A stretch of 47,694 bases of DNA from a virus: positions 1 through 47,694 of the IMG/VR virus record IMGVR_UViG_3300032086_000127. One strand, written 5' to 3'. The notes beneath the pieces are model-generated. The model did no database searches. It was not told the origin of the DNA and saw only the letters and a program-made list of their open reading frames with translations. The position numbers and the translations under genes are program-made. Below are positions 16,930-23,983 of the stretch, one piece after another. How positions within the stretch are numbered: position 1 is the stretch's first letter; the number at the start of each line of letters is the position of its first letter.

Positions 16930-17847
16930 TTAATCACTTTCCTTTGCGGCACTTGATGTACTTGTACCATGATTTTTACGCTGTGTCAATGCGTAATCAG
17001 CACTGGTCAGTGTATTTTTTAGATAAGGTGTGACCGATTGTGCATTAGCATGTCCTGTTACCGACATAATTTGTCCGATACCGACACCTGCATCTACCAT
17101 CTCAGTTGTACCAGTTCTACGTAAGTCTGATAGCCTTAGTTCCTTTGGTAATCCAGCCTCATCCATAATCTCACGTGCATATAACGGTAGTTTGTGCAGC
17201 GTGTATGGTTGATAGACACCTCGTATTGGTTTTGGTCGTGGTGCTACGTAATCTTGAAAGCCAAAGTCTTCATTTTGTTGTACTAACATTTGATGCAACT
17301 CATCTGATATAGGCAAGAACACTTCTGCTCTACGCTTCGACTGCTCAATATGTACAGTCTGGTCAACCAGATTAACACTATCCCATGTGAGCATACGCAT
17401 ATCACCCAGACGCTGACACCACTCGTATGCCATCTGTGCAATCAATCCTATGTTACGCCACCTAAAATCGCCATAGGCTACGTCTAAGAACTGCTGTACA
17501 TCTTCCCTACCCCAGACAACCTTACGCTTCTCAGCGGCTCTCTTACGCACGATAGCGAAAGGATTAGTTAGACATAGTTCTTCACGCACACCGTGGTTAA
17601 ACACGATGCGTGTCACAGAGATGGTATGATTGGCAAGATGTATGCCACGCTCACACCATTCATTGTATGCAGTCTTTGCCATACGTGTTGTAATTTTGTC
17701 ACACTCGAAGGAAAAAAGTTGCACTCCTTCTACTTTTGTTTGTAGCATTACATTCATAAAGTATTTATACTGTGCTTTAGTTTCATCCCGTAACTGTTTG
17801 TAATCATACGAAGAAGTGTAATCATGTACTAGCTTTTGTAACTTCAT
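16930..17847 (-). CDS. Tyrosine-family integrase
   Basis: A site-specific recombinase of 305 aa with a helical N-terminal core-binding part (about 1-105) and the catalytic domain. Catalytic residues are R146 (CQRLGDMR), a probable Lys near 171, R243 (LSDLRRTGTT), H266 (VTGHANAQ) and the nucleophile Y275 (TPYLK). The position usually His in HxLRR is Ser240, a tolerated variation in some family members. Its presence marks the phage as able to lysogenise. The gene is embedded in the replication operon with only 1-3 nt to each neighbour, so no attP can sit beside it, and no excisionase was recognised. Confidence 0.94.
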   Translation of the reverse strand: MKLQKLVHDYTSSYDYKQLRDETKAQYKYFMNVMLQTKVEGVQLFSFECDKITTRMAKTAYNEWCERGIHLANHTISVTRIVFNHGVREELCLTNPFAIVRKRAAEKRKVVWGREDVQQFLDVAYGDFRWRNIGLIAQMAYEWCQRLGDMRMLTWDSVNLVDQTVHIEQSKRRAEVFLPISDELHQMLVQQNEDFGFQDYVAPRPKPIRGVYQPYTLHKLPLYAREIMDEAGLPKELRLSDLRRTGTTEMVDAGVGIGQIMSVTGHANAQSVTPYLKNTLTSADYALTQRKNHGTSTSSAAKESD

Positions 17848-17848
17848 A

Positions 17849-18697
17849 TTATCTTCCTAACTTGTGTAGCTTGATTGCTACTCTGCATAATTCTTTATAC
17901 CACATCAAATCTTTTGTGAACTCATTCGGTATGCCGTGGAATCCATAGTGTGCGCCAGCTATCATACCAGCTACTGCACCACACGTATCACTATCATGCC
18001 CACGATTAACTGCTGTGATAACACAATCAGCAAACGAAGTCGTTGTCCTAAACGCCCACATTGCACATTGATATGTTTCTACGACATGACCACCAGACAT
18101 AACATCTTTTCTGTCTATGGTGTAAGGTAGTTTGTATTTTTCATATCTCTGTAGTGCATCACCATGCCACAATTCGTGTGCAAACACACGGCTGTACTCA
18201 ATACATTCATGAGTACCATGCGTCAATATTGTCTGCGCCACAGCCATTTCCATTGCACGTTCAGGTGACTTGGATACCATCACGACAGGTGCAAGTCTCA
18301 TAAGCGCACCATTGCCAGAGGAATCGTCAAGTGATACTCCATTGTATAACGTATTGTTTTTGTTGTACTTATCAATAGCACTTTGTGTTGTACCACCAAT
18401 GTCAAAGCATTTACCTCGCGGTATAAACTCTCCTGCGTTGTACCAACGTGACCAGTTGTGCATGATGTCAGCAGGATTGAACTCACCTTCATTGTCGATG
18501 AAAGCCTGTGCCATAGCTAGTGCCATAGCTGTATCGTCAGTCCACTCACCTTTATCTACATCGTGCCATCCACCAGTGTGGTACTTAGTTATATAATCTT
18601 TGGGTTCTCTTGCGTCAGTAAACTCTAGGGGTGCGCCAAGCGCATCACCCACTGCGAGTCCAATAAACATACCCATTGCACTGTCTAATGTCAACAT
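17849..18697 (-). CDS. ADP-ribosylglycohydrolase (DraG-like)
   Basis: Removes ADP-ribose from modified targets. The dinuclear-Mg site motifs are intact: GEWTDDTAMAL (T53, D54, D55) and NRGHDSDTCGAVAG (H234, D235, D237, T238), with the N-terminal GLAVGDALGAPLEF signature. Its length (282 aa) is normal. In a phage it could reverse host ADP-ribosylation used as a defence, or modulate host enzymes as DraG does; the target is unknown. It lies 1 nt upstream of integrase and 14 nt after DUF932, so it is co-transcribed with both. Confidence 0.93.
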   Translation of the reverse strand: MLTLDSAMGMFIGLAVGDALGAPLEFTDAREPKDYITKYHTGGWHDVDKGEWTDDTAMALAMAQAFIDNEGEFNPADIMHNWSRWYNAGEFIPRGKCFDIGGTTQSAIDKYNKNNTLYNGVSLDDSSGNGALMRLAPVVMVSKSPERAMEMAVAQTILTHGTHECIEYSRVFAHELWHGDALQRYEKYKLPYTIDRKDVMSGGHVVETYQCAMWAFRTTTSFADCVITAVNRGHDSDTCGAVAGMIAGAHYGFHGIPNEFTKDLMWYKELCRVAIKLHKLGR

Positions 18698-18711
18698 GGC
18701 ACACCCCCTTT

Positions 18712-19563
18712 CTATGCTGCTAGTTGTTGGAACATATTACTGCCTACCCACTGTGCCACTTTGTTCTCACGATTGAACATGGTGACAGCCTCAGTGTCGT
18801 TACCAGTGTTACGCATGGCAAAGCCATTACGTTCATCTGCGTAGGTAGCGTAGTTAGTAAAGGCTGAATATAGCGCAAACATATTACGTCCACGTATGCC
18901 AACCTCTTGATTGTACAAGGTAAACATCTTGTCTGCTGTACGGTCAGACTTCAATAGCTTCCCCAAGAAAGCCCGTACATCTACTGTTGCTAGGCTTGTC
19001 TCTGCCCAACGCTGTAGCTGTTCAGTCTGCTTGTAGAAGTCCTGACGTGAGTTACGTAGGTCACTGATGAACCTATCCATAGTGAAGTTGGACGTGTTCT
19101 TTCTGCGTACCTTGTCATGCTCACCTCTTATCATACCATTGGTACAGAAGAAGTCAATAGCACCAAAGAATACTTGGTTAGAACAGCTACCATCAATACC
19201 ATGTAGCGCAATGATACGCTGCGATACTGTAGTCTCGTGTCTGTCTGTCGCAATCTTGGCTATGGTGTTAGGCAATTGAATGTCCATCAATGCCCACGCA
19301 TCCTGCCTCGCACGTTTCCACGATACCTTTGCGTCACTCAGTTCATCGCTGGATAATGTCTCAGTCATCGTGTCTTGTACACCATGAAAGAAATCTTTGT
19401 GAGATGCACAGTTGAATGTGTCACCCACTACCCCAATGTATTCACCAGTGTCACCATTGATAACGTACTTCTTGTCTCGTACCTTTGTTGGTTCAAAGTG
19501 TACATCAAACTGTAGGTTCGATGGCACTTCATCTATAATATTACTTACTAAATCTAACGGCAT
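18712..19563 (-). CDS. DUF932 family protein
   Basis: A 283-aa protein with features of the DUF932 phage/plasmid family: an early VNGDTGEYIGVVGDTFN stretch, FFGAIDFFCTNGMIRGEH in the middle, and GRNMFALYSAFTNYATY near the end. Relatives occur widely on phages and plasmids, often as abundant early proteins; no biochemical function is firmly established. It has an AGGAG ribosome site and a good promoter (19593-19622) just upstream, suggesting it can be expressed separately from the early small-gene block. Confidence 0.82.
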   Translation of the reverse strand: MPLDLVSNIIDEVPSNLQFDVHFEPTKVRDKKYVINGDTGEYIGVVGDTFNCASHKDFFHGVQDTMTETLSSDELSDAKVSWKRARQDAWALMDIQLPNTIAKIATDRHETTVSQRIIALHGIDGSCSNQVFFGAIDFFCTNGMIRGEHDKVRRKNTSNFTMDRFISDLRNSRQDFYKQTEQLQRWAETSLATVDVRAFLGKLLKSDRTADKMFTLYNQEVGIRGRNMFALYSAFTNYATYADERNGFAMRNTGNDTEAVTMFNRENKVAQWVGSNMFQQLAA

Positions 19564-19592
19564 GTCTTTCTCCTTTCGTTAAGTGATAATAT

Positions 19593-19622
19593 CTTATAAC
19601 ATAAGTTCAAACAGTATGTCAA
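19593..19622 (-). promoter_or_regulatory. Sigma-70-type promoter upstream of DUF932
   Basis: On the minus strand: TTGACA (19617-19622), 18-nt spacer, TATAAG (19593-19598). Both boxes are near consensus. It sits inside a tiny reading frame between the preceding gene and DUF932 and should drive DUF932, the ADP-ribosylglycohydrolase, integrase and replication genes. Confidence 0.7.
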
Positions 19623-19659
19623 CTATAAACATACCCAGAATAAAACTTGCTACATCCAT
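19594..19659 (-). CDS. Possible hydrophobic micropeptide (21 aa)
   Basis: Starts in a TAATG overlap with the preceding gene and has AGGAG upstream. It encodes a hydrophobic peptide, MDVASFILGMFIVDILFELM, that could span a membrane. The same bases contain a good promoter for DUF932, so the frame may be incidental. Confidence 0.3.
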   Translation of the reverse strand: MDVASFILGMFIVDILFELML

Positions 19660-19892
19660 TACTCTTTCTCCTCTAGTTCTTCAAGCACATAGTCTGCATA
19701 ATACTTTGGTCTGCCTTCAGCATCTGTATCTGGAACAAACTTCATTGTGTTGTGCAACAGATGTTCAAGGCTTTCTAGTTTGCGTACATCTGAAATCCAC
19801 AGGTCACTGCACTCATGTATTGTCATCAGCATATTCTTCAACTCATTGTGAGCCTTTAGAAATTGTACTCTTTCTTCGTGTGTTATCTTCAT
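19659..19892 (-). CDS. Small helical protein of unknown function (77 aa)
   Basis: Predicted mostly helical and charged, beginning MKITHEERVQFLKAHNELKN and ending LEELEEKE, with two cysteine-free helices and a short PDTDAEGRPKYYADY loop. It overlaps the stop of the upstream gene by 4 nt (ATGA). Not recognised; one of the early small-gene block. Confidence 0.7.
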   Translation of the reverse strand: MKITHEERVQFLKAHNELKNMLMTIHECSDLWISDVRKLESLEHLLHNTMKFVPDTDAEGRPKYYADYVLEELEEKE

Positions 19893-20422
19893 GCTACTTC
19901 TCCTTTCATCCAGTGTGGCATACTACGCCCTTTGTTATAGCTGGCAAACTTAGATTTGTCAACCTTGTAAAATGCACGATAAGCTGCAATAGGCCAGTGT
20001 TCGTCAGTCTTTAAGTGGTCAAGCCCACTGAAGCATTGAGGGTGAGGGGTCACAAAATTAGTGTAGTCAGGTATATACTTTGCTCCCTCTACTAATGCAT
20101 CGTAGTGACGCATAGATGCATGCCCTGTGTTTGGTTCACCTGTACTCCTGACAGGGTATCTGTACATATACTCATCGTTCATTGCTTTGAGTAGACGTAG
20201 ACCAAACTTGTAATTCATGACGTTGTCTCTAACCCACACAGTACATGGGTGCGGTACATACGCTTTCTTGTACAACCCAGCTTCCTCTGCAAACTCAGGC
20301 GCATGGATACGCACCGCAGTATTTAGCATCTGTGCTTCCTCTAACACCATCTTAATAATGTGTTCATCGCATAGTTGCTTTGCGATTGCAACGGGGTGAT
20401 GGTCAATAATAAATCTATTCAT
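19889..20422 (-). CDS. Conserved phage protein of the 'MN-F-DH-P-CDEHIIKM-LE' type (177 aa)
   Basis: Begins with the pattern FIIDHHPVAIAKQLCDEHIIKMVLEEAQML, which resembles a conserved hypothetical protein common in cyanophages and other marine phages. It also has HPCTVWVRDN and a Trp/His-rich C-terminus (LKTDEHWPIAAYRAFY). The many conserved-looking His, Asp and Trp residues suggest an enzyme; some homologues are loosely compared with pyrimidine-dimer glycosylases, which I cannot confirm here. It overlaps both neighbours by 4 nt. Confidence 0.75.
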   Translation of the reverse strand: MNRFIIDHHPVAIAKQLCDEHIIKMVLEEAQMLNTAVRIHAPEFAEEAGLYKKAYVPHPCTVWVRDNVMNYKFGLRLLKAMNDEYMYRYPVRSTGEPNTGHASMRHYDALVEGAKYIPDYTNFVTPHPQCFSGLDHLKTDEHWPIAAYRAFYKVDKSKFASYNKGRSMPHWMKGEVA

Positions 20423-20721
20423 ACAATTACTCCTTTAGCTTTGTTCAGTTCATCAGTGGCAGACTTGATGCCATGACAATTACGACACATAACCTGACAC
20501 TTACGTATCTCAGCCATCAGTCTCTTTAATGTGAATAGAAACATCTTTGATGGTGATTTTACTTTTGTTGTAGCATCAACGTGGTCTAGGTCAAGAGCAT
20601 ATGGACTGTCATTATACCCACAAGAGACACAGCCTTTTGATACTTTGTATAAGTTAATCCAGTGTTTTCTTCTTGCTCTTTTATACCTATTTCGTTCAAG
20701 TTTTTTGATGGGTGTTTTCAT
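20419..20721 (-). CDS. HNH-type endonuclease (100 aa)
   Basis: A zinc-bound HNH protein: CVSCGY (first Cys pair), ALDLDHVDATTK (the His of HNH), and CQVMCRNCHGIKS (second Cys pair with the N and terminal H). The start is taken at the Met preceded by AGGAG, 13 residues inside the longest frame. Small HNH proteins near replication genes may be packaging nicking factors, homing enzymes or restriction-type nucleases; here it lies far from the terminase, favouring an accessory or homing role. Confidence 0.85.
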   Translation of the reverse strand: MKTPIKKLERNRYKRARRKHWINLYKVSKGCVSCGYNDSPYALDLDHVDATTKVKSPSKMFLFTLKRLMAEIRKCQVMCRNCHGIKSATDELNKAKGVIV

Positions 20722-20775
20722 CTGTTTTCTCCTCACGTTTAATCTCATTGCTACACACAATGCTGGCAGATATGT

Positions 20776-20979
20776 TTAACCATGATAATTATCCATGTAC
20801 CATTGCTTGTATGTCTTGTACGCCAGCAGTCGGTAGGCATACAGGTCTGCACTTTCCCAATCTGCTATAGGGTCAATGCCCTCGTCAAAGATTGTTTCCA
20901 TCTCACTGTCCAGCATAACCATCAATGCCGTTGCCTGTTCTGGTGGCAGTTCAAGTGCCGTTGTCTTTTTCTTAGGCAT
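20776..20979 (-). CDS. Small acidic protein of unknown function (67 aa)
   Basis: Starts MPKKKTTALELPPEQATALM, preceded by GAGGAG at good spacing; a longer upstream frame exists without a better ribosome site. It is acidic with an aromatic-rich end (LYAYRLLAYKTYKQWYMDNYHG). Overlaps the upstream gene by 8 nt. Not recognised. Confidence 0.7.
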   Translation of the reverse strand: MPKKKTTALELPPEQATALMVMLDSEMETIFDEGIDPIADWESADLYAYRLLAYKTYKQWYMDNYHG

Positions 20980-21148
20980 CTTCTGTCTCCTCAAATGTCA
21001 TATCTTCATGTATTTCCCAATCACCACCGACTGTAATCCAATCTACGTTATCTGCTTGTGCTTTTTCGTATGCTTCTTCTGCATCCTTTGCCTCAATCAA
21101 GGCATCTTTGAACACATACTCTGTTGCTATTACTTTGTACTTAGGCAT
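20972..21148 (-). CDS. DpnD/PcfM-like small protein (58 aa)
   Basis: The Met chosen starts MPKYKVIATEYV and is preceded by AGGAG. The pattern of a beta strand, then FKDALIEAKDAEEAYEKAQ, then an acidic tail resembles the small DpnD/PcfM-type proteins found on phages and plasmids, whose function is unknown. It overlaps the following and preceding small genes. Confidence 0.65.
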   Translation of the reverse strand: MPKYKVIATEYVFKDALIEAKDAEEAYEKAQADNVDWITVGGDWEIHEDMTFEETEDA

Positions 21149-21272
21149 CTTCATTCTCCTCATCCTCGTCAATCTCAAATAGTATACGAATGTATCCTTC
21201 GTCCTCACCTACCCAGTGATACCCATTTGTAGGGCAAGTCTGAAGCCAATCAAACAATTCTTCTCTAGTCAT
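21141..21272 (-). CDS. Small acidic protein (43 aa)
   Basis: A short frame beginning MTREELFDWLQTCPTNGYHW and ending in a run of acidic residues. Its ATG follows AGGAG and overlaps the end of the zinc-ribbon gene; its end overlaps the next gene by 8 nt. The alternating helix and Trp-containing middle look like a small protein-binding domain. Function unknown. Confidence 0.65.
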   Translation of the reverse strand: MTREELFDWLQTCPTNGYHWVGEDEGYIRILFEIDEDEENEDA

Positions 21273-21471
21273 CTTCATTCTCCTTTATTCTAGGTGCGGT
21301 AAATCCATCATCAATAGGCATACCAATATTATCTTTTGGATACCATACATCTACATCACACCCACAGTTAGGGCAGTGTAGGTTTGTGACCATACACATA
21401 TTCTCAGACTCATCCGATATGTCATGGTCACACTGCCATATCAGTTCTGTTTTACAGTGCCAGCAGTTCAT
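21265..21471 (-). CDS. Zinc-ribbon protein (68 aa)
   Basis: Two zinc knuckles are evident, MNCWHCKTEL and LHCPNCGCDV, separated by an acidic linker with CDHD and CMV. Such mini zinc ribbons are common in phage early regions and may bind host transcription or replication proteins. It is coupled to both neighbours by short overlaps. Confidence 0.8.
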   Translation of the reverse strand: MNCWHCKTELIWQCDHDISDESENMCMVTNLHCPNCGCDVDVWYPKDNIGMPIDDGFTAPRIKENEDD

Positions 21472-21755
21472 GTGTCAATCTCCTCTGTCAATGTCCAGCT
21501 ATGGCGGCAGTTAGTCTGCCAGTTATCGTCAATCCAATCACATTCGTAGACTGTGCATACAATAGTGTCACGGTCTTCGTCATGCCAGATGTTCAAGTCA
21601 AACATTCTGTCACCTATCCGTATGCCATACCAATCATCCCCATCACCCCAGATTTTGTAGTGTGGCAGTGCGTCAGTCTCATAGTAGTTAATCAAATCCT
21701 TGCGTTCATCACCAGATAACACAAGGTCAAAGCCACTGTCGTAATTGTCAGTCAT
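21468..21755 (-). CDS. Acidic protein of unknown function (95 aa)
   Basis: A Trp/Tyr- and Asp-rich protein (WGDGDDWYGIRIGDRMFDLNIWHDEDRD) with an apparently beta-rich core. It starts after AGGAG. The high negative charge is typical of early phage inhibitor or DNA-mimic proteins, but this is speculation; no family was recognised. Confidence 0.7.
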   Translation of the reverse strand: MTDNYDSGFDLVLSGDERKDLINYYETDALPHYKIWGDGDDWYGIRIGDRMFDLNIWHDEDRDTIVCTVYECDWIDDNWQTNCRHSWTLTEEIDT

Positions 21756-21984
21756 AGTCCAACTCCTCTGCTTCTAGCCAGCATCCACTGTCCTCACCAT
21801 ACATTGCATCAAACTCTTTGACAAGTTCAGGTGTAGCTTCTTCTAGTTCCTCAAGGGAATTGTAATACCCCAACACCTCTACCACAATGTCCTCTGGTTC
21901 TCCATCTGGTGTGTTGTAGTATGCGTGTGACAGTCCTGCTGGTGACATATCACCCATCGTCATTACTCTAGCTATGTATCTCAT
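21748..21984 (-). CDS. Acidic protein of unknown function (78 aa)
   Basis: Starts MRYIARVMTMGDMSPAGLSH after an AGGAG-type site and carries an acidic, helical second half (YNSLEELEEATPELVKEFDA). It overlaps the next gene by 8 nt and begins 2 nt after the previous stop. Not recognised. Confidence 0.7.
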   Translation of the reverse strand: MRYIARVMTMGDMSPAGLSHAYYNTPDGEPEDIVVEVLGYYNSLEELEEATPELVKEFDAMYGEDSGCWLEAEELDYD

Positions 21985-21986
21985 AT

Positions 21987-22184
21987 CTACTCTCCTGTCT
22001 CTACAGTCACAAAATGTTTAGGCTCAAGGTCAGGCAGTACGTAGGTTCTAACCTGTATCCCTGCCTCAGTTCTGCGTATGTTGATTGACACACCTGCCAA
22101 CAAGTCTGACACAAACAGTGTGTCATGTTCAAGGTGTGATGTGTCCACCATCCAATCTTCTCCAACTTCTATGTATGTAGTCAT
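21987..22184 (-). CDS. Small beta-rich protein (65 aa) behind a structured leader
   Basis: The start MTTYIEVGEDWMVDTSHLEH is chosen because AGGAG lies at proper spacing; a longer frame runs upstream through inverted repeats and is less likely. The protein alternates strands (TLFVSDLLAGVSINIRRTEAGIQVRTYVL) and is unrecognised. It follows 218 nt of non-coding, highly structured sequence that may control it. Confidence 0.65.
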   Translation of the reverse strand: MTTYIEVGEDWMVDTSHLEHDTLFVSDLLAGVSINIRRTEAGIQVRTYVLPDLEPKHFVTVETGE

Positions 22185-22402
22185 GTCTGTATCTCCTATG
22201 TTTGTTTCGGTTATATAATACTTTGATACAGATAAGTGATGCAGGGCGTTTTCATTACGCATTTTTTCGGGGGTTTTGGCTGGACTCACCTAACCCTGCA
22301 TCATCCCCTGTCGCAACAAGGATGCTCCTTTGGTCTACCCTAACGCACAATCCTTGTCACTTACCCTAGCCTGTTACCTGATGCAGGAACTACAGCTTGG
22401 GT
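22185..22402 (-). promoter_or_regulatory. Structured leader with two mutually exclusive stems (candidate RNA switch)
   Basis: Read on the minus strand, element A CCTGCATCA (22379-22387) can pair with element B TGATGCAGGG (22294-22303, 9 bp), and B can instead pair with element C CCCTGCATCA (22237-22246, 10 bp). Inside A-B is another perfect 8-bp stem, ACAAGGAT/ATCCTTGT (22316-22323 with 22350-22357). No open frame of credible quality fills this gap. The arrangement resembles attenuators or riboswitches upstream of the 65-aa gene, but the ligand and even transcription are unproven. Alternatively the repeats are protein-binding sites. Confidence 0.5.
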
Positions 22403-22555
22403 CTATCTCCTTTCTTTTGTCATGCTGTCAAGATGCTCTTTGATTTTCTCAACGTGCATCCATGCCTCTTGGAAATGCCACTTGTGCCTACGCAGTTGTG
22501 TCATGTCCAGTGTCTTGCGCTTTTCTGTCTTTCTCTTTGAGTTTATTGCGGTCAT
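22403..22555 (-). CDS. Small basic helical protein (50 aa)
   Basis: A short frame starting MTAINSKRKTEKRKTLDMTQ and continuing with a Trp/His-containing helix (HKWHFQEAWMHVEKIKEHL). AGGAGAAGC precedes the ATG. Strongly basic at the N-terminus, so nucleic-acid binding is possible. It ends just before the structured leader. Function unknown. Confidence 0.65.
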   Translation of the reverse strand: MTAINSKRKTEKRKTLDMTQLRRHKWHFQEAWMHVEKIKEHLDSMTKERR

Positions 22556-22629
22556 GCTTCTCCTTCCTCTTTTTGTCAGGCACTGTCTGTGTCCTGCGTC
22601 TAGATTGAAGCAGGGCTTTCGCTACGGGA

Positions 22630-22797
22630 TTAACCTTTGAGAACCGCACGAATACCTGCCCCCACTATTAGCACACCTACTGTGTATGCCGCAAGTGGTA
22701 CTATACCTGTTGAATAAAGAATATCGTGACCTGCCATGTATGTCAAGACACTGCCTAATGATAGGCACATTACTGTCAATGTTTTTTCTAGTCTCAT
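22630..22797 (-). CDS. Small two-span membrane protein (55 aa)
   Basis: Starts MRLEKTLTVMCLSLGSVLTY and contains two hydrophobic segments (about 7-22 and 33-52, with a Gly/Val/Ala-rich second span) separated by a polar loop. AGAAAG precedes the ATG, and the start overlaps the stop of a tiny upstream frame (ATGA). Two-span membrane mini-proteins in early regions can be superinfection or antiholin factors; the role here is unknown. Confidence 0.6.
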   Translation of the reverse strand: MRLEKTLTVMCLSLGSVLTYMAGHDILYSTGIVPLAAYTVGVLIVGAGIRAVLKG

Positions 22798-22868
22798 TTC
22801 TTTCTCCCTGCACTATCTCTGATAAGTTTATGGATACCTTTTCTACTTCTAATGATAGTCATAACCAT
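22794..22868 (-). CDS. Possible leader peptide (22-24 aa)
   Basis: A very short basic frame (MTIIRSRKGIHKLIRDSAGR...) sits between two genes, overlapping the upstream stop and sharing an ATGA junction with the membrane protein gene. Its main role may be translational coupling. Size makes it uncertain. Confidence 0.3.
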   Translation of the reverse strand: MVMTIIRSRKGIHKLIRDSAGRKK

Positions 22869-23200
22869 TCTCCCTCAAAAAATTTTTTTACATTGATTGT
22901 GATAAGGGTTTCCATGTAAAACTCACGGGCATCCTCATCGTGGTCATCATACTGATGCATCCAATCTGCGTATGTCTTTACATCAGACGGAAATTCCTTG
23001 CCACCTATGGTGTTAGACACACCTGTTGCGTTTAGATATGCATGGACAAAAGCCATTGCATCTGCTGGGCGGTCTACACCATCAATGAGATAGTTATCCC
23101 CGCCCTTGAATTTCCAGTACGCATTGCCGGATACAAACTTGCCATCCTCTGTATGTGCGCCATAGTTTTCCAGATATTGTGTTGATACTACATATGCCAT
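22859..23200 (-). CDS. Conserved-type early protein (113 aa)
   Basis: Start taken at MAYVVSTQYLENYGAHTEDG, preceded by GGGGAG; eight more codons are open upstream but lack a better site. The WKFKGGDNYLIDGV and TYADWMHQYDDHDEDAREFY stretches look like a compact alpha/beta domain that I recall from other marine phages without a known function. Acidic. Lies 13 nt after the preceding gene stop. Confidence 0.7.
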   Translation of the reverse strand: MAYVVSTQYLENYGAHTEDGKFVSGNAYWKFKGGDNYLIDGVDRPADAMAFVHAYLNATGVSNTIGGKEFPSDVKTYADWMHQYDDHDEDAREFYMETLITINVKKFFEGEWL

Positions 23201-23213
23201 GTTACACTCTCCC

Positions 23214-23918
23214 CTAGCAATCAATCACAAAACCACTGCGGTCATTCTTGGCCTTGCCTTTAGCCTTCAGCCCCACGATTACACCCTGCGGGTCAAGAAA
23301 GCGCAGGTCATCCTTGTCACCATCAATGACAGGCAGACCCTTGAATGTCTTGGGTAGCTTGTCACGAAACACTACTGCCGCATTGATACCTGTCTCACGC
23401 ACTGCTGTCAATACCTGTTCGGCATACTCAGGGTCAGCCTCAGAATATGACAGGGTCAGGTGATAGTTTTCTGGCAGTTTGGCATACGCCCTCTTGACAA
23501 TCTTTGTGTAGTCATAGAACTGTATCTCAGGGAACTGCTCCATGATACCTGTCTTTTCAAACTGAATGTCGCTTGTGCCATTGAGCCTAGCGCAAGGCTT
23601 TACGCCCTTCTTTGTATTGCGCTTGCTAAACTTTGTCAAGTCTTTGTACAGCGCATCCATGTACCCAATGCGGTCTGATAGATAGAGCATAGTCTTGCGT
23701 TCACGCCCTTTTTGCACCACGCCCATTTGTCCACGCCCTGCACTGTTGAGGCAACCCTCATGGCACTTAGCCTTGTCAGCAAGCGCACAAAGATTATGCA
23801 CCTTGCCCTTGAATACAGTTTTGTATGGTTTCATATACTGGATGCCTGTCTCATATTCAGACCCATCACCCTTGATTGTCTTGGCATTGTTGCCCACACC
23901 GATAAGATTATACGTCAT
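23214..23918 (-). CDS. GP88/DUF7227-like cysteine-containing protein (234 aa)
   Basis: Has the pattern LCALADKAKCHEGCLNSAGRGQMG, then a basic R-x-R-K-T segment and CARLNGTSDIQFEK, which resembles GP88/DUF7227-type phage proteins (Cys cluster followed by RLNGTSD). The cysteines (KCHEGC plus an earlier Cys) may bind metal. The C-terminal half alternates strands and ends DRSGFVIDC. Function is unknown in the family; the occurrence of such proteins in early regions suggests a host take-over or counter-defence role, which is inference only. Confidence 0.72.
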   Translation of the reverse strand: MTYNLIGVGNNAKTIKGDGSEYETGIQYMKPYKTVFKGKVHNLCALADKAKCHEGCLNSAGRGQMGVVQKGRERKTMLYLSDRIGYMDALYKDLTKFSKRNTKKGVKPCARLNGTSDIQFEKTGIMEQFPEIQFYDYTKIVKRAYAKLPENYHLTLSYSEADPEYAEQVLTAVRETGINAAVVFRDKLPKTFKGLPVIDGDKDDLRFLDPQGVIVGLKAKGKAKNDRSGFVIDC

Positions 23919-23983
23919 GATTATCTCCCGTCATTGATGCGTTTACTAGGCACAATCCACGTTAGCAGATTGCCCCTGTAGTG

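Noticed and set aside
22292-22387. Possible tRNA in the 96-nt hairpin region
   Set aside because: Acceptor-like outer stem is present but there is no T-arm GTTC-type sequence, anticodon arm or cloverleaf spacing.
22622-22813. 63-codon leftward frame
   Set aside because: A frame-shifted 55-codon frame in the same bases has a better ribosome site and a coherent two-span membrane pattern.
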